Below, in pieces: positions 10,723-21,713 of a stretch of 64,000 bases of DNA (position 1 is the stretch's first letter; every line of letters starts with the position of its first letter). Position numbers and translations under genes: made by a program. The stretch comes from Taxillus chinensis (lineage: Eukaryota > Streptophyta > Magnoliopsida > Santalales > Loranthaceae), in NCBI GenBank assembly GCA_023512835.1, contig CM042088.1, forward strand, positions 9,850,078 to 9,914,077, given 5' to 3'. Under the pieces are notes generated by a model. It was not told the DNA's origin. It did no database searches and saw only the letters and a list, made by a program, of their open reading frames with translations.

Positions 10723-11640
10723 GCCTGAGCCAATTCATTTCTTCTCGAGTCATCTGCCACCTTACCCTGCCTGCCCCATACCCTGCCATAGTTGTCTTGG
10801 CATGTTGTAGTGGGTCGTTGACCGGGTGCAAGAATTTATGGTCCTGTGGTACATGGATTGATGTTGTGTTCTTTGAGTTGGGAATGGTGTCTATTAGTCT
10901 CCGTTCGAGTCCTGAGTCATGCAATCTTTTCTTAGGCCTGCCCTTGCGTGGTTTGAGTGGTAGTTCATGTGGCTTTTTAAGGTCCTCCGCCTATTTTCTT
11001 TTTAAGGGCCTATAGTTTTTTATTTTGGTCTGAGGGACATCTTTTGAATGGGCGCACGTCTATGGCGTTAGCATCCTTTCCATGTAGCTACAGTTGCATT
11101 ACATTTACATTAAAATTTGCGTTACCTTAATTTAAGTCATGTTTACTCTGGTTTAATTTTATTCTACGTCGTTAACGTTTTTGGTTTTTATTAAAATTAA
11201 AAATTTTATATTGGTTGCGTAATATGGCGCTCTTTTGTTGTAGGCAAAGTCATCATGTTAATGCAGAAAGAACGTGTAAAAAATTATCGTATTTTAAGTC
11301 GCCATATTTGGTTATAAACAGTATTTAATTATGAAAGCTGATGCGTCGTACTTATTTTTTTTAATTTAGTAAATGTTTGTTTTAAAATTATTTAGATTTT
11401 CTATTATAAAATTTTATCTTTAATTTATTATTATTATTAGATTTAAGACTCACTGAAATAACATGTTTGGCGCTATTATCAAAAGATGTATACATGAAAT
11501 GCCTAATCAGTTTTTTTTTTTTTTTCATTAAAAAGTTATCGTAGAGAAAGATGAATTTTTAATTTTAATATAAATTTATTAAATGGTTTTATTTAAAACT
11601 TATTATTTTAAAATAATACTGGTTGGTTATTGACTTAAGC

Positions 11641-11673
<33 letters not shown>

Positions 11674-12091
11674 TAAAACTTACCTTAAAATGTTTTTATT
11701 TTATAGTATTAATTGATGACTCTATTGTATTATGTTTATTTTTTTAGTAAGTATAAAGTTTTTTTAAATTTGACTCTTTAAAATAATTTAAAATATTTAT
11801 TATTATTATTATTATTATTTTAATAATTTATTTTTTATTTAGAAAGGTTGCAGTGGATGTTCTTAGGTAATCTAGCCTCCACAAAAGTTAAAAAATAACT
11901 AAATACTAATTAGAGAATAAAAAAACCTTGGCATTGGACTATATCTTGCTATGGTGAATATAAATTTTAACCAAATTACTCAGTCAAATTTAGCCGCTCA
12001 ATATAGTTGCTTAATTATTATTTTTTAAATAAAATAATCATTCTCGGTTTATTCCTCTCCCAACCTCACTATTATACTTTGAATTTCTAAC
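10723..12091. other. RanBP1 3' UTR and AT-rich intergenic spacer
   Basis: The first 200-400 bases after the stop look like a 3' UTR, with no unambiguous polyadenylation signal. From about 11100 the sequence is very AT-rich, with a (TA)n run near 11641-11671 and (TAT)n near 11798-11818. No ORF with a recognisable domain was found. Confidence 0.65.
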
Positions 12092-12445
12092 ATGAGAAAA
12101 TTCATGAGTGATCACGCCTGCACCCGGAGAGTCAAGAGGTTGATAAAAACACCAAGAGAGCTATAGAGTGAATAGAGTTCTAAACTGTCCATTAACTCAT
12201 GTATATGGATACACACATGCAGAAAATAACATAAACCTCATTTTAATATACAGAAATCTCCTCTTATGGGGTTATATTATAAAACATCTCAAAATAATCC
12301 TAATACATCAAGTTCAACTCAGAATAATACAACAAAAGTGTCAAAAGAAATGTTAAGCATTTATGTATTTCTTCACTATTATAATATACTTTTACATGAT
12401 TCATAACACTCAAATATATATCATGTGTCAATGCTTGTTCCAACA
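12092..12445 (-). mobile_element. Probable Copia LTR (354 bp), minus strand
   Basis: Read on -, the segment begins TGTTGGAACAAGC directly after a purine-rich TTGAGGGTGAG and ends in TCTCA. It follows a Copia RNase H end at the position where the 3' LTR belongs. No second copy is present in the window, so the right-hand limit (12092) rests on the TG...CA rule alone. A solo remnant with a shorter or longer end is possible. Confidence 0.6.
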
Positions 12446-12452
12446 CTCACCC

Positions 12453-12880
12453 TCAAGTTGGAGCATATATGTCAGATAGCCTCAACTTGTTACACAGTTG
12501 ATATATACGATTTCCCCTCAAAGGTTTAGTAAAGAAATCAACGAGTTGATGTTCAGTTTGGATGTGCATGAGCTCAATTTCATTGTTCCGCACTTTCTCA
12601 CATACAAAATGACAATTAACTTCAATATGCTTTGTTCCTTCATGAAACACTGGATTTAAAGCAATATAAATAGCAAACTGACTATCCCAATGCAACACCG
12701 AGGAGCGCAAAGAAGGTAAGCCAATTTCTAACAACATTGTCAACCGCATTAGTTTACCCGCTACATGTGTCAAATCTCTACACTCAGCCTCTACACTCGA
12801 TCGTGACACAACATGTTGTTTCTTACTCTTCCATGCTACAAGATTTTCACCAAGAAACACGTAATAACCAGTATTGAATC
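12453..12880 (-). pseudogene. pol: Copia-type RNase H, C-terminal fragment
   Basis: On - the frame reads LVAWKSKKQHVVSRSSVEAE, then HWDSQFAIYIALNPVFHEG, TKHIEVNCHFV and HQLVDFFTKPLRG. These are hallmark motifs of the Ty1/Copia RNase H end, where the catalytic core gives way to the integrated 3' end. The rest of the element (gag, integrase, RT) is missing: homology stops near 12880 where the GC-rich (CCCGCCCTG)n patch and the GACTCGTAG repeats begin. It is a truncated, inactive remnant. Confidence 0.9.
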
Positions 12881-12886
12881 TTCCAT

Positions 12887-13417
12887 GCTACCCGCCCTGC
12901 CCGCCCTGCCCGCCCAACCAACTAGCAAAAAGTCCTGGAAAAAATATTGCAAGGATTGTTGGAAATATAGGATTTGATGAAGCTGCCAACATATAGTCTA
13001 AGTCTGGAGACTTGAAGATCCGAAGGTCGTAGGGTCGAAGAGTTGTAGTTCGTAGAAGTAAAACTGTCATAGGACATATTGACGAGAGGCTCGTAGACCC
13101 GTAGGGTTTGGAGACTCGAAGCATATTTGTGACAGAACACACTGCCACTCATAGATCCTAGGTCAAAGGTCGTAGAGTCGCAGTACGAAAAAGGGAGCGT
13201 TATTGTAAGCGACGATTCAATTCAGAGACTCGTAGAGTCGAAGAATAAAGAACAGTAACCGAACTTAAATAATTTGAAGACTCGAAACCTATAGAGCTGT
13301 AGAGTTCTTAGAGTGCTCATGTCACTTAATAGAACTTAAAGTACCGCTAGACTCGTAGACTCAAGGGTCGTAGAGTCGTAGCCTTGAAACACTGTTAAGA
13401 AAACATGACTCGCAGAC
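12887..13417. repeat. Degenerate GACTCGTAGAGTC repeat region, left half
   Basis: After three copies of a 9-bp CCCGCCCTG unit (about 12890-12915), the sequence is made of irregular variants of GACTCGTAG and GAGTCGTAG or GAGTCGAAG. The core GACTCGTAGAGTC is self-complementary around GTA. The block is interrupted by the solo LTR at 13423 and resumes at 15249. It resembles the CCTCGAAG-rich part of the Tat LTRs (17075-17160, 53470-53720), so it may be a decayed relative of such an LTR. No gene is seen. Confidence 0.7.
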
Positions 13418-13422
13418 TCGTA

Positions 13423-14657
13423 TGTCACGCCCCGATTTTCCAACCCGAGGAAAACGGTACGTGACTCCCCTTGTACCCACCTGGAGGGCAAAGGGGTTAG
13501 GGTGCAAACCTCGAATATAACACTTTAAACATCCACAACACATTCAAGACAGTAAAGTTCATAAAAGCAATCCACAATCCAAACCAGTCTTTATTACAAC
13601 AAAATCCTCTTTTCAATCCATCCCCACTGGGGTTACATCAATTCTCATAAAAATAACATAAATGGTAGGCAGTAAAGTAAATAAGGTCTTCCACCTTGGG
13701 GTCCCACCTAACGCCTGTATGTTCCTGAAAGAAAACACAACATAGAGGGAGGGGTGAGCAACCACAGCTCAGTAGGGATCATGTCTCCCCAACCCATCCC
13801 ATGCTCCTAGCGTCTACATGAGGGTGTGTACAGGTGCAGTGTAGTGACAATAAGATATAAACAGGTTGTGTTCCACAATCACACGGCACACACATATCCA
13901 CGACCATACAAGCTTAGCCATATAGGCTAACATATCCACACCACTCAGGCTTAGCCACACGGGCTAACATATCCACGGCCATATAGGCTTAGCCACACGG
14001 GCTAACATATCCACGGCCATATAGGCTTAGCCACACGGGCTAACATATCCACGGCCATATAGGCTTAGCCATACGGGTTAACATATCCACGGCCATATAG
14101 GCTTAGCCACACGGGCTATCAGTTCCAATCCCGGGCTTCCACGACCACCGGGTTCCACAAACACAAGATACAAGGTCACTCAGGCATTAAACCAAACACG
14201 TAGCATACACACTTTCACAGGCATAATACCAAACACTTAGTTCGCACGGCCCATCAGGCATAAAATCAAACACTTGACATGCAGAGTCTCACAGGTATTT
14301 TACCAAACGCTTAACATGCATACATTCACCAACCCATAAATCCAGCCACACAGGCATATTATCAAACACATACTAGGCATATTCACACAGACATTTTATC
14401 GAACACTTAATATGCACACCATCCAACACTAGAATACATCAAAAACTGCCATTGAAGGCCAACATCCATATAGGAGATCACACCTATATGGATTATATAT
14501 ATATAAAAACGGTATAACTCTATAATCGCCCTAGAACCCTAGGACAGAGGAGGATTTAAGAAGAACAGAACCCCTACCTTGTGTGTTCTCCTGCTCCTGC
14601 TTCCACGCAAGACTCCGACCACCCACGCAAGACGCTCTTGGCGGCCACCAAGCTCTC

Positions 14658-14688
<31 letters not shown>

Positions 14689-15248
14689 ACGGCTGGTGGA
14701 GCAACAAACCCTAACCCTAAAACAGAGGGGCTTCTCCTCCTTATATAGACAACACAACATCAAAACGACGTAGTTTTGATTAAGTGAATCCTAGCATCAA
14801 AACGACGTAGTTTTGATGGAACAAGCTATGACCTTCCCACATCCATACACACCAAAATAGTCACAATTCCAACATGGTCCTTTGGGAAAAGATGATTAGA
14901 ATGACAAAACCAAGGTAAACATGCAAAAACATGCCTGCACGCCAATTTGCACGTGAATTCCCCAATTCACGTGCAACTCCAAATGCACTCCAAATGCGCT
15001 CAAACTTCACCCCTAGCCTCCTTGCATCATGTAGAAGACAACCACACTTGCACGTGAAATGGACCCATATCACGTGCACCTCACATACACGTCCGTTTGG
15101 CCTGAAACTTCTGTGGTAGATAGAGGACATCATTCTAAGCATCTTTCCTTTTGCACGTGAATTCATTTGAGCCCATTCACTAGGTCAAAATCTAGAAAAA
15201 CTACTCAGAAGGCAAAATTGTAACTAACTCTAGGTACGGGTCCTTACA
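13423..15248 (-). mobile_element. Solo Tekay-like LTR (1826 bp), minus strand
   Basis: On + it begins TGTCACGCCCCGATTTT and ends GGGTCCTTACA, the reverse complement of the family LTR. It is flanked on both sides by TCGTA (13418-13422 and 15249-15253), an exact 5-bp duplication. No internal region remains, so it arose by recombination between the two LTRs of a former element. It keeps the paired ACGT boxes (14759-14780, 14796-14817), the TATA region, a (CT)n run near 14657-14690, telo-box repeats (14706-14722) and the intron-like segment (13725-14577). An expanded 38-bp minisatellite lies within that segment. Confidence 0.96.
13919..14116. repeat. 38-bp minisatellite in the solo LTR
   Basis: About five copies of a 38-bp unit containing TATCCACGGCCATATAGG and TTAGCCACACGGGCTAACA. 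It lies in the intron-like part of the LTR. Other family members carry a different array in the same part. Confidence 0.88.
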
Positions 15249-15253
15249 TCGTA

Positions 15254-15870
15254 GGTCAAAGGTTGAAGAGTCAAAGCCAAAAAGACTGACCAACTTAAAT
15301 GAATCTGTAACTCGAGAGTCGTAGAGTCGTAGACTCAAGGCTCGTAGAGTCGTAGACTCAAGGGATACAGGTATGTTAAAGAACTTGTTAGACATATCAC
15401 AGACTCGAAGATCATAAAGGCAGAGAGTTACAGTTGAAGGGTCGTAGCCTTAAAGTCAAAAGTTCATAGAAATGGAAACTCAGTACATACGTAACTGCGA
15501 AAGTCTAAGGAAGAAATATAAAGACTAAGACTCGTAAAGTTGAAGAGTTTTAAGGTCGAAGACTCGTAGAGTTGAAGAACCTCTTAGTCAAGCAAACTAA
15601 ACTGAGAAATCCGAGGGTCGTAGATCCGTAGAGCTAGGGTCGAAGACTCGCAGCTGTAACAACAGGTAGATTAGGCGCACTTCGAAGAAGTCACTCTAAG
15701 AGCCATTAGGATAGTCACAGACTCGTAGAGTCGTAGACTCACAGAGTTGCAGACTTTTAATTAATAGCGTGACACAACTGACTTAATCTAACTCGAACTC
15801 TGCCTCGAAGACTCGAAGATATGTGAGTTGTAGACTCGCAGATACCAACACTATAAAGCCTGAAGTAAAC
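15254..15870. repeat. Degenerate GACTCGTAGAGTC repeat region, right half
   Basis: This is the continuation of the block at 12887-13417 beyond the solo LTR. Clear palindromic cores occur near 15305-15360 and 15715-15740. The units are irregular in spacing and heavily diverged. No ORF in it shows a recognisable domain. Confidence 0.7.
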
Positions 15871-16601
15871 TTCCACAACCTTAATGGGCTCTAACTGAAA
15901 CCTTCGAGTCATCAAACCTACGAGGCACCCGCCTTCATGACATACCTAAAACCCAGAGCATACGCACTTAGCGATGTCTTCAGCTAGGGTTTGTACAGTA
16001 AGCTTGCGCCATCTCGAGCAGCTGGAGTGCAATTAATGCCGCATTAATAATGATCAACTACTTTCCATAGATGAATGGCCAAGATCGATTGCGTAAGTAT
16101 GGGCATGCAACTGCGCAGCATGGGCAACAAATCAGCAAATCAGAGCAGATCAACCCATCCCCTGACATCCCGCATATCCAATGGCGAGAAGTCAGTTTGT
16201 AGGATGGACAACTAGGCGCACAACAATCTAAGCTTAATATATATATCAGTCTCACACAAAAATGAAAAAAAACAGAGTTGGTCTTGTTCTGGAGAAGTGT
16301 GGAATAAAAGGAATACAAGATTAATCTTAAGAAAAGAATTCGAAAAAGTGATAGAACAAGAACTTCCAAGTGCTGTGCGCCTCATTGCACGAAGATCAAG
16401 ATCAACCTTCACAATCCATCATATTCTCTTGCTCGCCCAAGATTCAGCACGATTGTCTAGTCTACTCTCTATGTTGTTTCCCACAATCCAAACTATCATA
16501 GTGGATTCTTATGACATCTGAGATCTGTTTGATAAGGAGCATTTACTACATCTTAGATTTGTCTGATAGTTCATAACTCACATTATCACTCAAATTACTA
16601 C
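15871..16601. other. Unclassified non-coding stretch left of the Tat composite
   Basis: I see no domain-bearing ORF and no defined repeat. The phrase AATTAATGCCGCATTAAT near 16031 recalls the AATGCCGCAATTAATG phrase in the Tat LTR near 54055, which hints at a decayed relative of that LTR. The last five bases before the composite are ACTAC (16597-16601). Confidence 0.4.
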
Positions 16602-17435
16602 TGTTGGACCCCATTTTGTCCGGATTAGACATACTAACCCCATTTGATATATACACCTTTTTGCCCATGTCATATACCTTGTTACACAGGTACTTAAGGA
16701 TTAGCCCAATTTGCACAGGATGGATACACTTGCACGAACAGGGAAGCCTAAAATGGATAACCTTTGCTACAAATCCCTGAAGTACCCCAAGACCAATACC
16801 AGGGGATAGAGGAGGAAATTTGGAGAATAACGCACTTGACTGAGCTCAATTCTGATTTAAAACGAAGAAGTTATGGCTAAACCAATTTTCATTGAAAAAA
16901 GTCAAACTTGACAAAAGACGGTCAATGCCCCTGGTCAAACTTCCCCGAAAAATGACTATGCGAAATTCTCCAAAACATCTATTTAGGCAAATACGGGTCT
17001 TCCCAAACAATCTCCCAAAGTTCACCTATTTTGGCATTTTTGGTGGGGGTAAAAAGGTAATTAAAAAAAAAACGTGACTCGTAGCCTCGAAGTGTCAGCA
17101 GGTCGAAGCTTCGAAGACTCGAAGCCTCGAAGCCTGTAAGCCTTCCGACACTCCGACCTGCTGTGTAAGGACCCGTACCTTGAGTTAGTCAGTTTTGCCT
17201 CCTGAGTAGAGTTTTTCTAGATTTTTACCCAGTAAATGGACTCCAATGAATTCACGTGCAAAAGGAAAGATGCTTAGAATGATGTCCTCTATCTACCACA
17301 GAAGTTTCAGGCCAAATGGACATGTATGTGAGGTGCACGTGATATGGGTCCAATTCACGTGCAAGTGTGGTTGTCTTCTAAATGATGCAAGGAGGCTAGG
17401 GGTGAAGTTTGAGAGCATTTGGAGTGCATATGGAG

Positions 17436-17465
17436 TTGCACGTGAATTGGGGAATTCACGTGCAA
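17436..17465. repeat. Perfect palindrome with two G-boxes
   Basis: TTGCACGTGAATT and AATTCACGTGCAA flank GGGG: 13-bp perfect arms, each carrying CACGTG. The same structure appears at 14947-14976 and, with a 3-nt loop, in both E2 LTRs. Possible roles as bZIP/bHLH sites or as a structured element are inference. Confidence 0.85.
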
Positions 17466-18236
17466 ATTGGCGTGCGAGCATATTTTTGCATGGTTCCCTT
17501 GGTTTTGTCATTCTAATGAACTTTCTCCAAAGGACCATGTTGAAATTCCGAGTATTTTGGCCTATATGGGTGCGGAAAGGTGCTAACTTGTGTGATCAAA
17601 ACTACGTCATTTTGATGTGGGGATTCACTTAATCAAAACTACGTCGTTTTGATGTTGTGTTGCCTATATAAGGAGGAGAAGCTCTCTGTTTTAGGTTTAG
17701 GGTTCTCTTCTCACTGCTGCGGCGTCGTAGAGAGAGAGAGAGCTAGAGAGAGAGAAGGAAGGGGAGTTGTTTGTTCTTTGCCGGAGCATCTTGCGTGGGG
17801 AGGACGGCGTTTAGCGCGGGAGCAAGGAAGATCTGTTGTAAGGTAGGGGTTCTGTTTTCTTATACCTGATCCGGGGTTTGGCCCTGTGGTGAATTACCCA
17901 TTGGATATTGTCCTTGTTATCATACTATTTATATGTAAATTCATATAGGTGTGATCTCCTATATGAATATTGGCCTTCAATGGCGTTGTTTGGATATATG
18001 TATATATGCCTGCCAAGTGTTTGACATAATGCCTGTGAGGCTGTGCATGTTATGTGTTTGAAATTATGCCTGTGAAGCTGTGCGTATTATGTGTGAGATT
18101 ATATCTGTGTGGCTGGGTTTATGAGCTGGTGAATATATGCATGCTAAGTATTCGATGTTATTCCTGTGTGACTAAGCATACTAAGTGTTTGATGTTATGC
18201 CTGTATGGCCATGTGTGCTGCGTGTTTGCTTGTACA

Positions 18237-18445
18237 CCCGGTGGCTGTGGAAGCCCGGGACTGATTTGTGGAACCCGGTGGCTGTGGAAGCCCGGGACTG
18301 ATTTGTGGAACCCGGTGGTCGTGGAAGCCCGGGACTGATTTGTGGAACCCGGTGGCCGTGGAAGCCCGGGATCGTTTTGTGGAACCCGGTGGCTGTGGAA
18401 GCCCGGGACTGTTCTTGAAACCCGGTGGCTGTGGAAGCCCGGGAG
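18237..18445. repeat. 37-bp minisatellite in the solo LTR
   Basis: About six copies of a 37-bp unit containing GGCTGTGGAAGCCCGGGACT and GTGGAACCCGGT. Homologous arrays with about four and three units lie at 39397-39530 and 46635-46730 in the E2 LTRs. Repeat number therefore differs even between the two LTRs of one element. Confidence 0.92.
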
Positions 18446-21027
18446 TGTTTATGTACCAGCCCATGTATGATTGTGTTTGCTGTTATAGCCTGTGACTATA
18501 TCTGGTGGAATGATTGTATCACGACACAACACTTGTACACAAGGCATGTAGATATTAGGTGCATGGGATGGGTTGGGGAGACATGATCCCTACTGAGCTG
18601 TGGTTGCTCACCCCTCCTACCATGTTGTTTTCTTTACAGGAACCTACAGGCGTTAGGTGGGACCCCAAGGTGGAAGACCTTATTGATTTTATTGTTTATG
18701 TTATTTTATTATGGGAACTGATGTAACCCCAATGGGGATGGATTGAAAAGAAGACTTTGTATTAAAGACTGATTTGGTTTGTGGACTGCCTGATGGACTT
18801 TATTTTTCTTGAATGTGTTGTGAATGTTTAAAATGTTCAGTTCTTGGTTTGTATCCTAACCCCTTTGCCCTCCGTGTGGGTAAAAAGGGGAGTCACGTAC
18901 CGGTTTCCTCGGGTTGGAAATCCGGGGCGTGACATGCTGACACTTCGACCCGTTGACCATTGACCTTCGACCTGCCGACACTTCGACCCGTTGACCATCG
19001 ACCTTCGACCCACCGACCTTCGACCCATTGACCGTTGACCTTTGACCCTACCGACACTTCGACCATTTGACCTGTTGACCTTCACTGTTTGGCTCCTTTC
19101 ACTGGCTTTCTCGTTGTTTGATCGCGGGATACGTTTTATTAGCTGGCCATTTTTGTCAGAGATGCTTTTCAACGCTTGTCAGTCACATGTGTCAAATAAA
19201 AACTTAAAAGGGGACAATCACGAGCTGCAGAAGTCGCTATTCCCTCCGACAAAAGCAGAATCTGAAAATAAAAAATATGACATCAATAATACAGCATTAA
19301 ATGCTACAATCAACGCAATCTAGCCAATTTCTTTAAAAGCAGTCTTCTGTCCACGTGAAGAGAGAGTTTGGCGAAGAGAAAAAAAAAGAGTTCAGCCCCA
19401 GAAAAGAAAAAAAACAAGAGATTTACACACAGAAAAGGAGGAGATTCAGCAAAAAAAACAAAACAAAACAAAAAAAACAAAACCAAAAAAAAAAAACAAA
19501 AAAAGAGAGAGAACTCTGCTGCTATCTTCATGCCCAGCTCCCTAATCCCAGAAAAGGAAAAAATGAGAGATTTTTACACAGAGAAAAGGAGGAGATTCTC
19601 GCCAGAAAAAAGGGAGAACTCTGCTGCCATCTTCACACCCAGCTCCCTAATCCCAAAAGAGGAACGCCTAGATTACGCCCAGGCACTGATTACGCCCAAG
19701 CTCTTCCCTTTCCCCAAAGTCTTCACATCAAAAAACACCCAAGCTACTTCCTAAGAAAACGCCCAGTCCAGAGATTAAACACCCACGAAAATCGAAGAAA
19801 AATCCCAGGAGTCTTCGTTCCAATCTCTCTCTAAAAAAAAAACCCACGAAAATCCCAAAAAAAATCACAAGAGCGTTTCTCCAATCCTTCCCCACTTCCA
19901 GTCCACCTCCGACGTCAATTTCAAACTCCGACTAAGCTCCGGCGCACTGCATTGGCGCGAGTTCACAACTTTCCACTGAATTTGGAAGTTCTTCCAGCAC
20001 TAATGACGCCAGCAGGAGAACTCGGACGTGGTGATCTTTAAAGTTGGTTTAGCTACCTTTTATTGTTTTTTCTTTCTTTTTTCACTTATTCGTATTTCGT
20101 TTTATTTTTGTTTCCTCTCTTTTAGCGTTGTAATCATTTCTATTTTGCTTGTTTGTTTTGTGTATTTTGTTGTTGTATATACTTGTAATATGTAAACAGT
20201 AAAAAAAAGATAAAAACAATAAAAGAAGAGAGAGAAAGCTAGAAAAAAAAGGAGAGACAAAAAAGAGATGGAAAGAAAGAAGGAAAAAGAGTAGCTTTAT
20301 TTTTGTTTATTTATGGATGTCATAATCACACACTCCACGTTTATTTTATGTGTTTATTACTTTGATATGTTACAAGTGTGACTTTGGGTTTTCAAAACAA
20401 AATAGAAAACAAAAAGGAAAAAAAGTTTTTTCCAAAAAAAAAAAACAAAAACAAAAAACCAAAAACAAAACAAAACAAAAACAAAATGTTTTTTTAACAA
20501 AACACAAAAACCAAAAAATGTTTTCTAACCTAAAAACCAAAAAAGGAAAGTAAAAAAAAACATATTTCCATTTTTTAGGACTTTAAATTTTAAAATAAAA
20601 CCAAAAACCAAAACAAACCCCTAATATCTCATTCCCCACTTCAAACAAAAAACCAAAACTTTTAGGATTCCCTTTAGAAATTTAGGGTCAATCCATTTTA
20701 ACCATGACTTTAATAAATAACTTAGCTAAATAAAAATCATAGACTTTTTAGGAAACCTAACCCAGTTGTGGCAGTGCAGATAAAATAGAAAACCTCCTCC
20801 TCCGAAAATAGATACCGAAAGGGCGCTGTAGGGGTGCTAATCCTTTCCTACACGTAACCAACTCCCGAACCTTTTTCTGATAACGCAGACCACACCTTTA
20901 AACTACTCGAAGTAGAGGATATCCAGCTGTACCTCAAAAATAGTTGGTGGCGACTCTAAATTTTCTCACCATTGGTTTAGTTTGAGCTCACCCCAAACGG
21001 GCCCGGACGAAAACCAGTGATGACATC

Positions 21028-21045
21028 TGGCGACTCTGCTGGGGA
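21028..21045 (+). other. Tat/Ogre primer binding site
   Basis: TGGCGACTCTGCTGGGGA begins two bases after the 5' LTR end. It is not the initiator-Met PBS. From family knowledge, Ogre-like elements use a PBS of this TGGCGACTC type, complementary to a tRNA-Arg; the tRNA was not checked here. Confidence 0.8.
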
Positions 21046-21713
21046 CTTATACACTTTAGAGAGTTAGGTCTAGAACTAGGATTAGGAGGTTATTTTAATT
21101 GTACTGTTGTATATATTTAACTATCATGATAAGTTATTTTTTTTCTAGATATAATTGTGATTTACTTATTTTTTTTATTTGATTGCCATTTTAGTTGTCG
21201 CTTATCTTTAAGCTGTGATTTATTTATACGTTTTAACTACAATGATAGTTATGATTTACTACTTTCCCTACTTGTTGCATTCAAGCATAACCCTATACCC
21301 AGGTTAAACACAATTTAGGTTAGCGAGGTTCAGTACGGTCCCTAGCGCGTTAATCATTATTCGCAATGGGGCCTCGGACTCCTCACTCAAGCTTGAGGTT
21401 CTTTTAAGGCACGTCCTTTTAAGATCCCCCTCCGGTAAATCCCATGGTGTACGGAGCCCTCTATTGAGGAAGTTTGGGAACCAACAAATAAGATAGGTGT
21501 AGCAATAGAAACCCATCGGGGGCATTGACCCACATGTTGTTTGCTCATTCCATGCCATGCTAACCTTTGTTTTGTAGGGTAGTCCTTAAGCCATCCCCTG
21601 CACATATTAGCTTTCTTACTATTGGTTTACTCTTTATCCTGTCTGATTGCCTTGATATATATTAACCTGTCATCCTAACCTGTCATCATACATAACACGA
21701 CATTTATATAGGC
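21046..21713 (+). other. Tat/Ogre leader upstream of ORF1
   Basis: AT-rich non-coding leader between PBS and ORF1. Small ORFs on - at 21304-21605 have no recognisable domain. Copy B has no equivalent because it lacks this end. Confidence 0.6.

Larger units (their letters stand above)
17164..18934 (+). mobile_element. Solo Tekay-like LTR (1771 bp) inside the Tat 5' LTR
   Basis: It begins TGTAAGGACCCGTACC and ends GGGGCGTGACA. Exact TGCTG duplications flank it (17159-17163 and 18935-18939). It splits the Tat LTR, so it is younger than that insertion. It has five CACGTG boxes between 17250 and 17462, a perfect 13-bp-arm palindrome at 17436-17465, paired ACGT boxes (17595-17616, 17632-17653), TATATAAGG downstream, and the intron-like segment 17843-18639. 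A 37-bp minisatellite lies at 18237-18445. Confidence 0.97.
16602..21025 (+). mobile_element. Tat/Ogre 5' LTR, interrupted by a solo LTR
   Basis: It starts TGTTGGACCCC and ends ATGACA before the PBS, matching 52942-55060 at both ends and in the last 280 bp. Removing the solo LTR and its duplication leaves about 2.65 kb, longer than the 3' copy, mostly through extra A/AG-rich sequence (about 19370-20570). It contains CTCGAAG and TTCGACCCGTTGACC repeats, then long A-rich stretches of AAAACAAAA type. ORFs in the A-rich part are Lys-rich low-complexity artefacts. A PBS-like TGGCGACTCT occurs inside it at 20948-20957. Confidence 0.9.

Noticed and set aside
13919..14116. Possible CRISPR-like or satellite array
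   Set aside because: The repeats are direct, contiguous and inside a plant LTR without spacers. It is a minisatellite.
15871..16601. A host gene fragment upstream of the Tat composite (ORFs at 16058-16521)
   Set aside because: The ORFs have no recognisable domain and lie in sequence with hints of decayed LTR.
19355..19834. Lys-rich ORFs in the Tat 5' LTR
   Set aside because: They follow A-rich low-complexity sequence and are not conserved in the 3' LTR.
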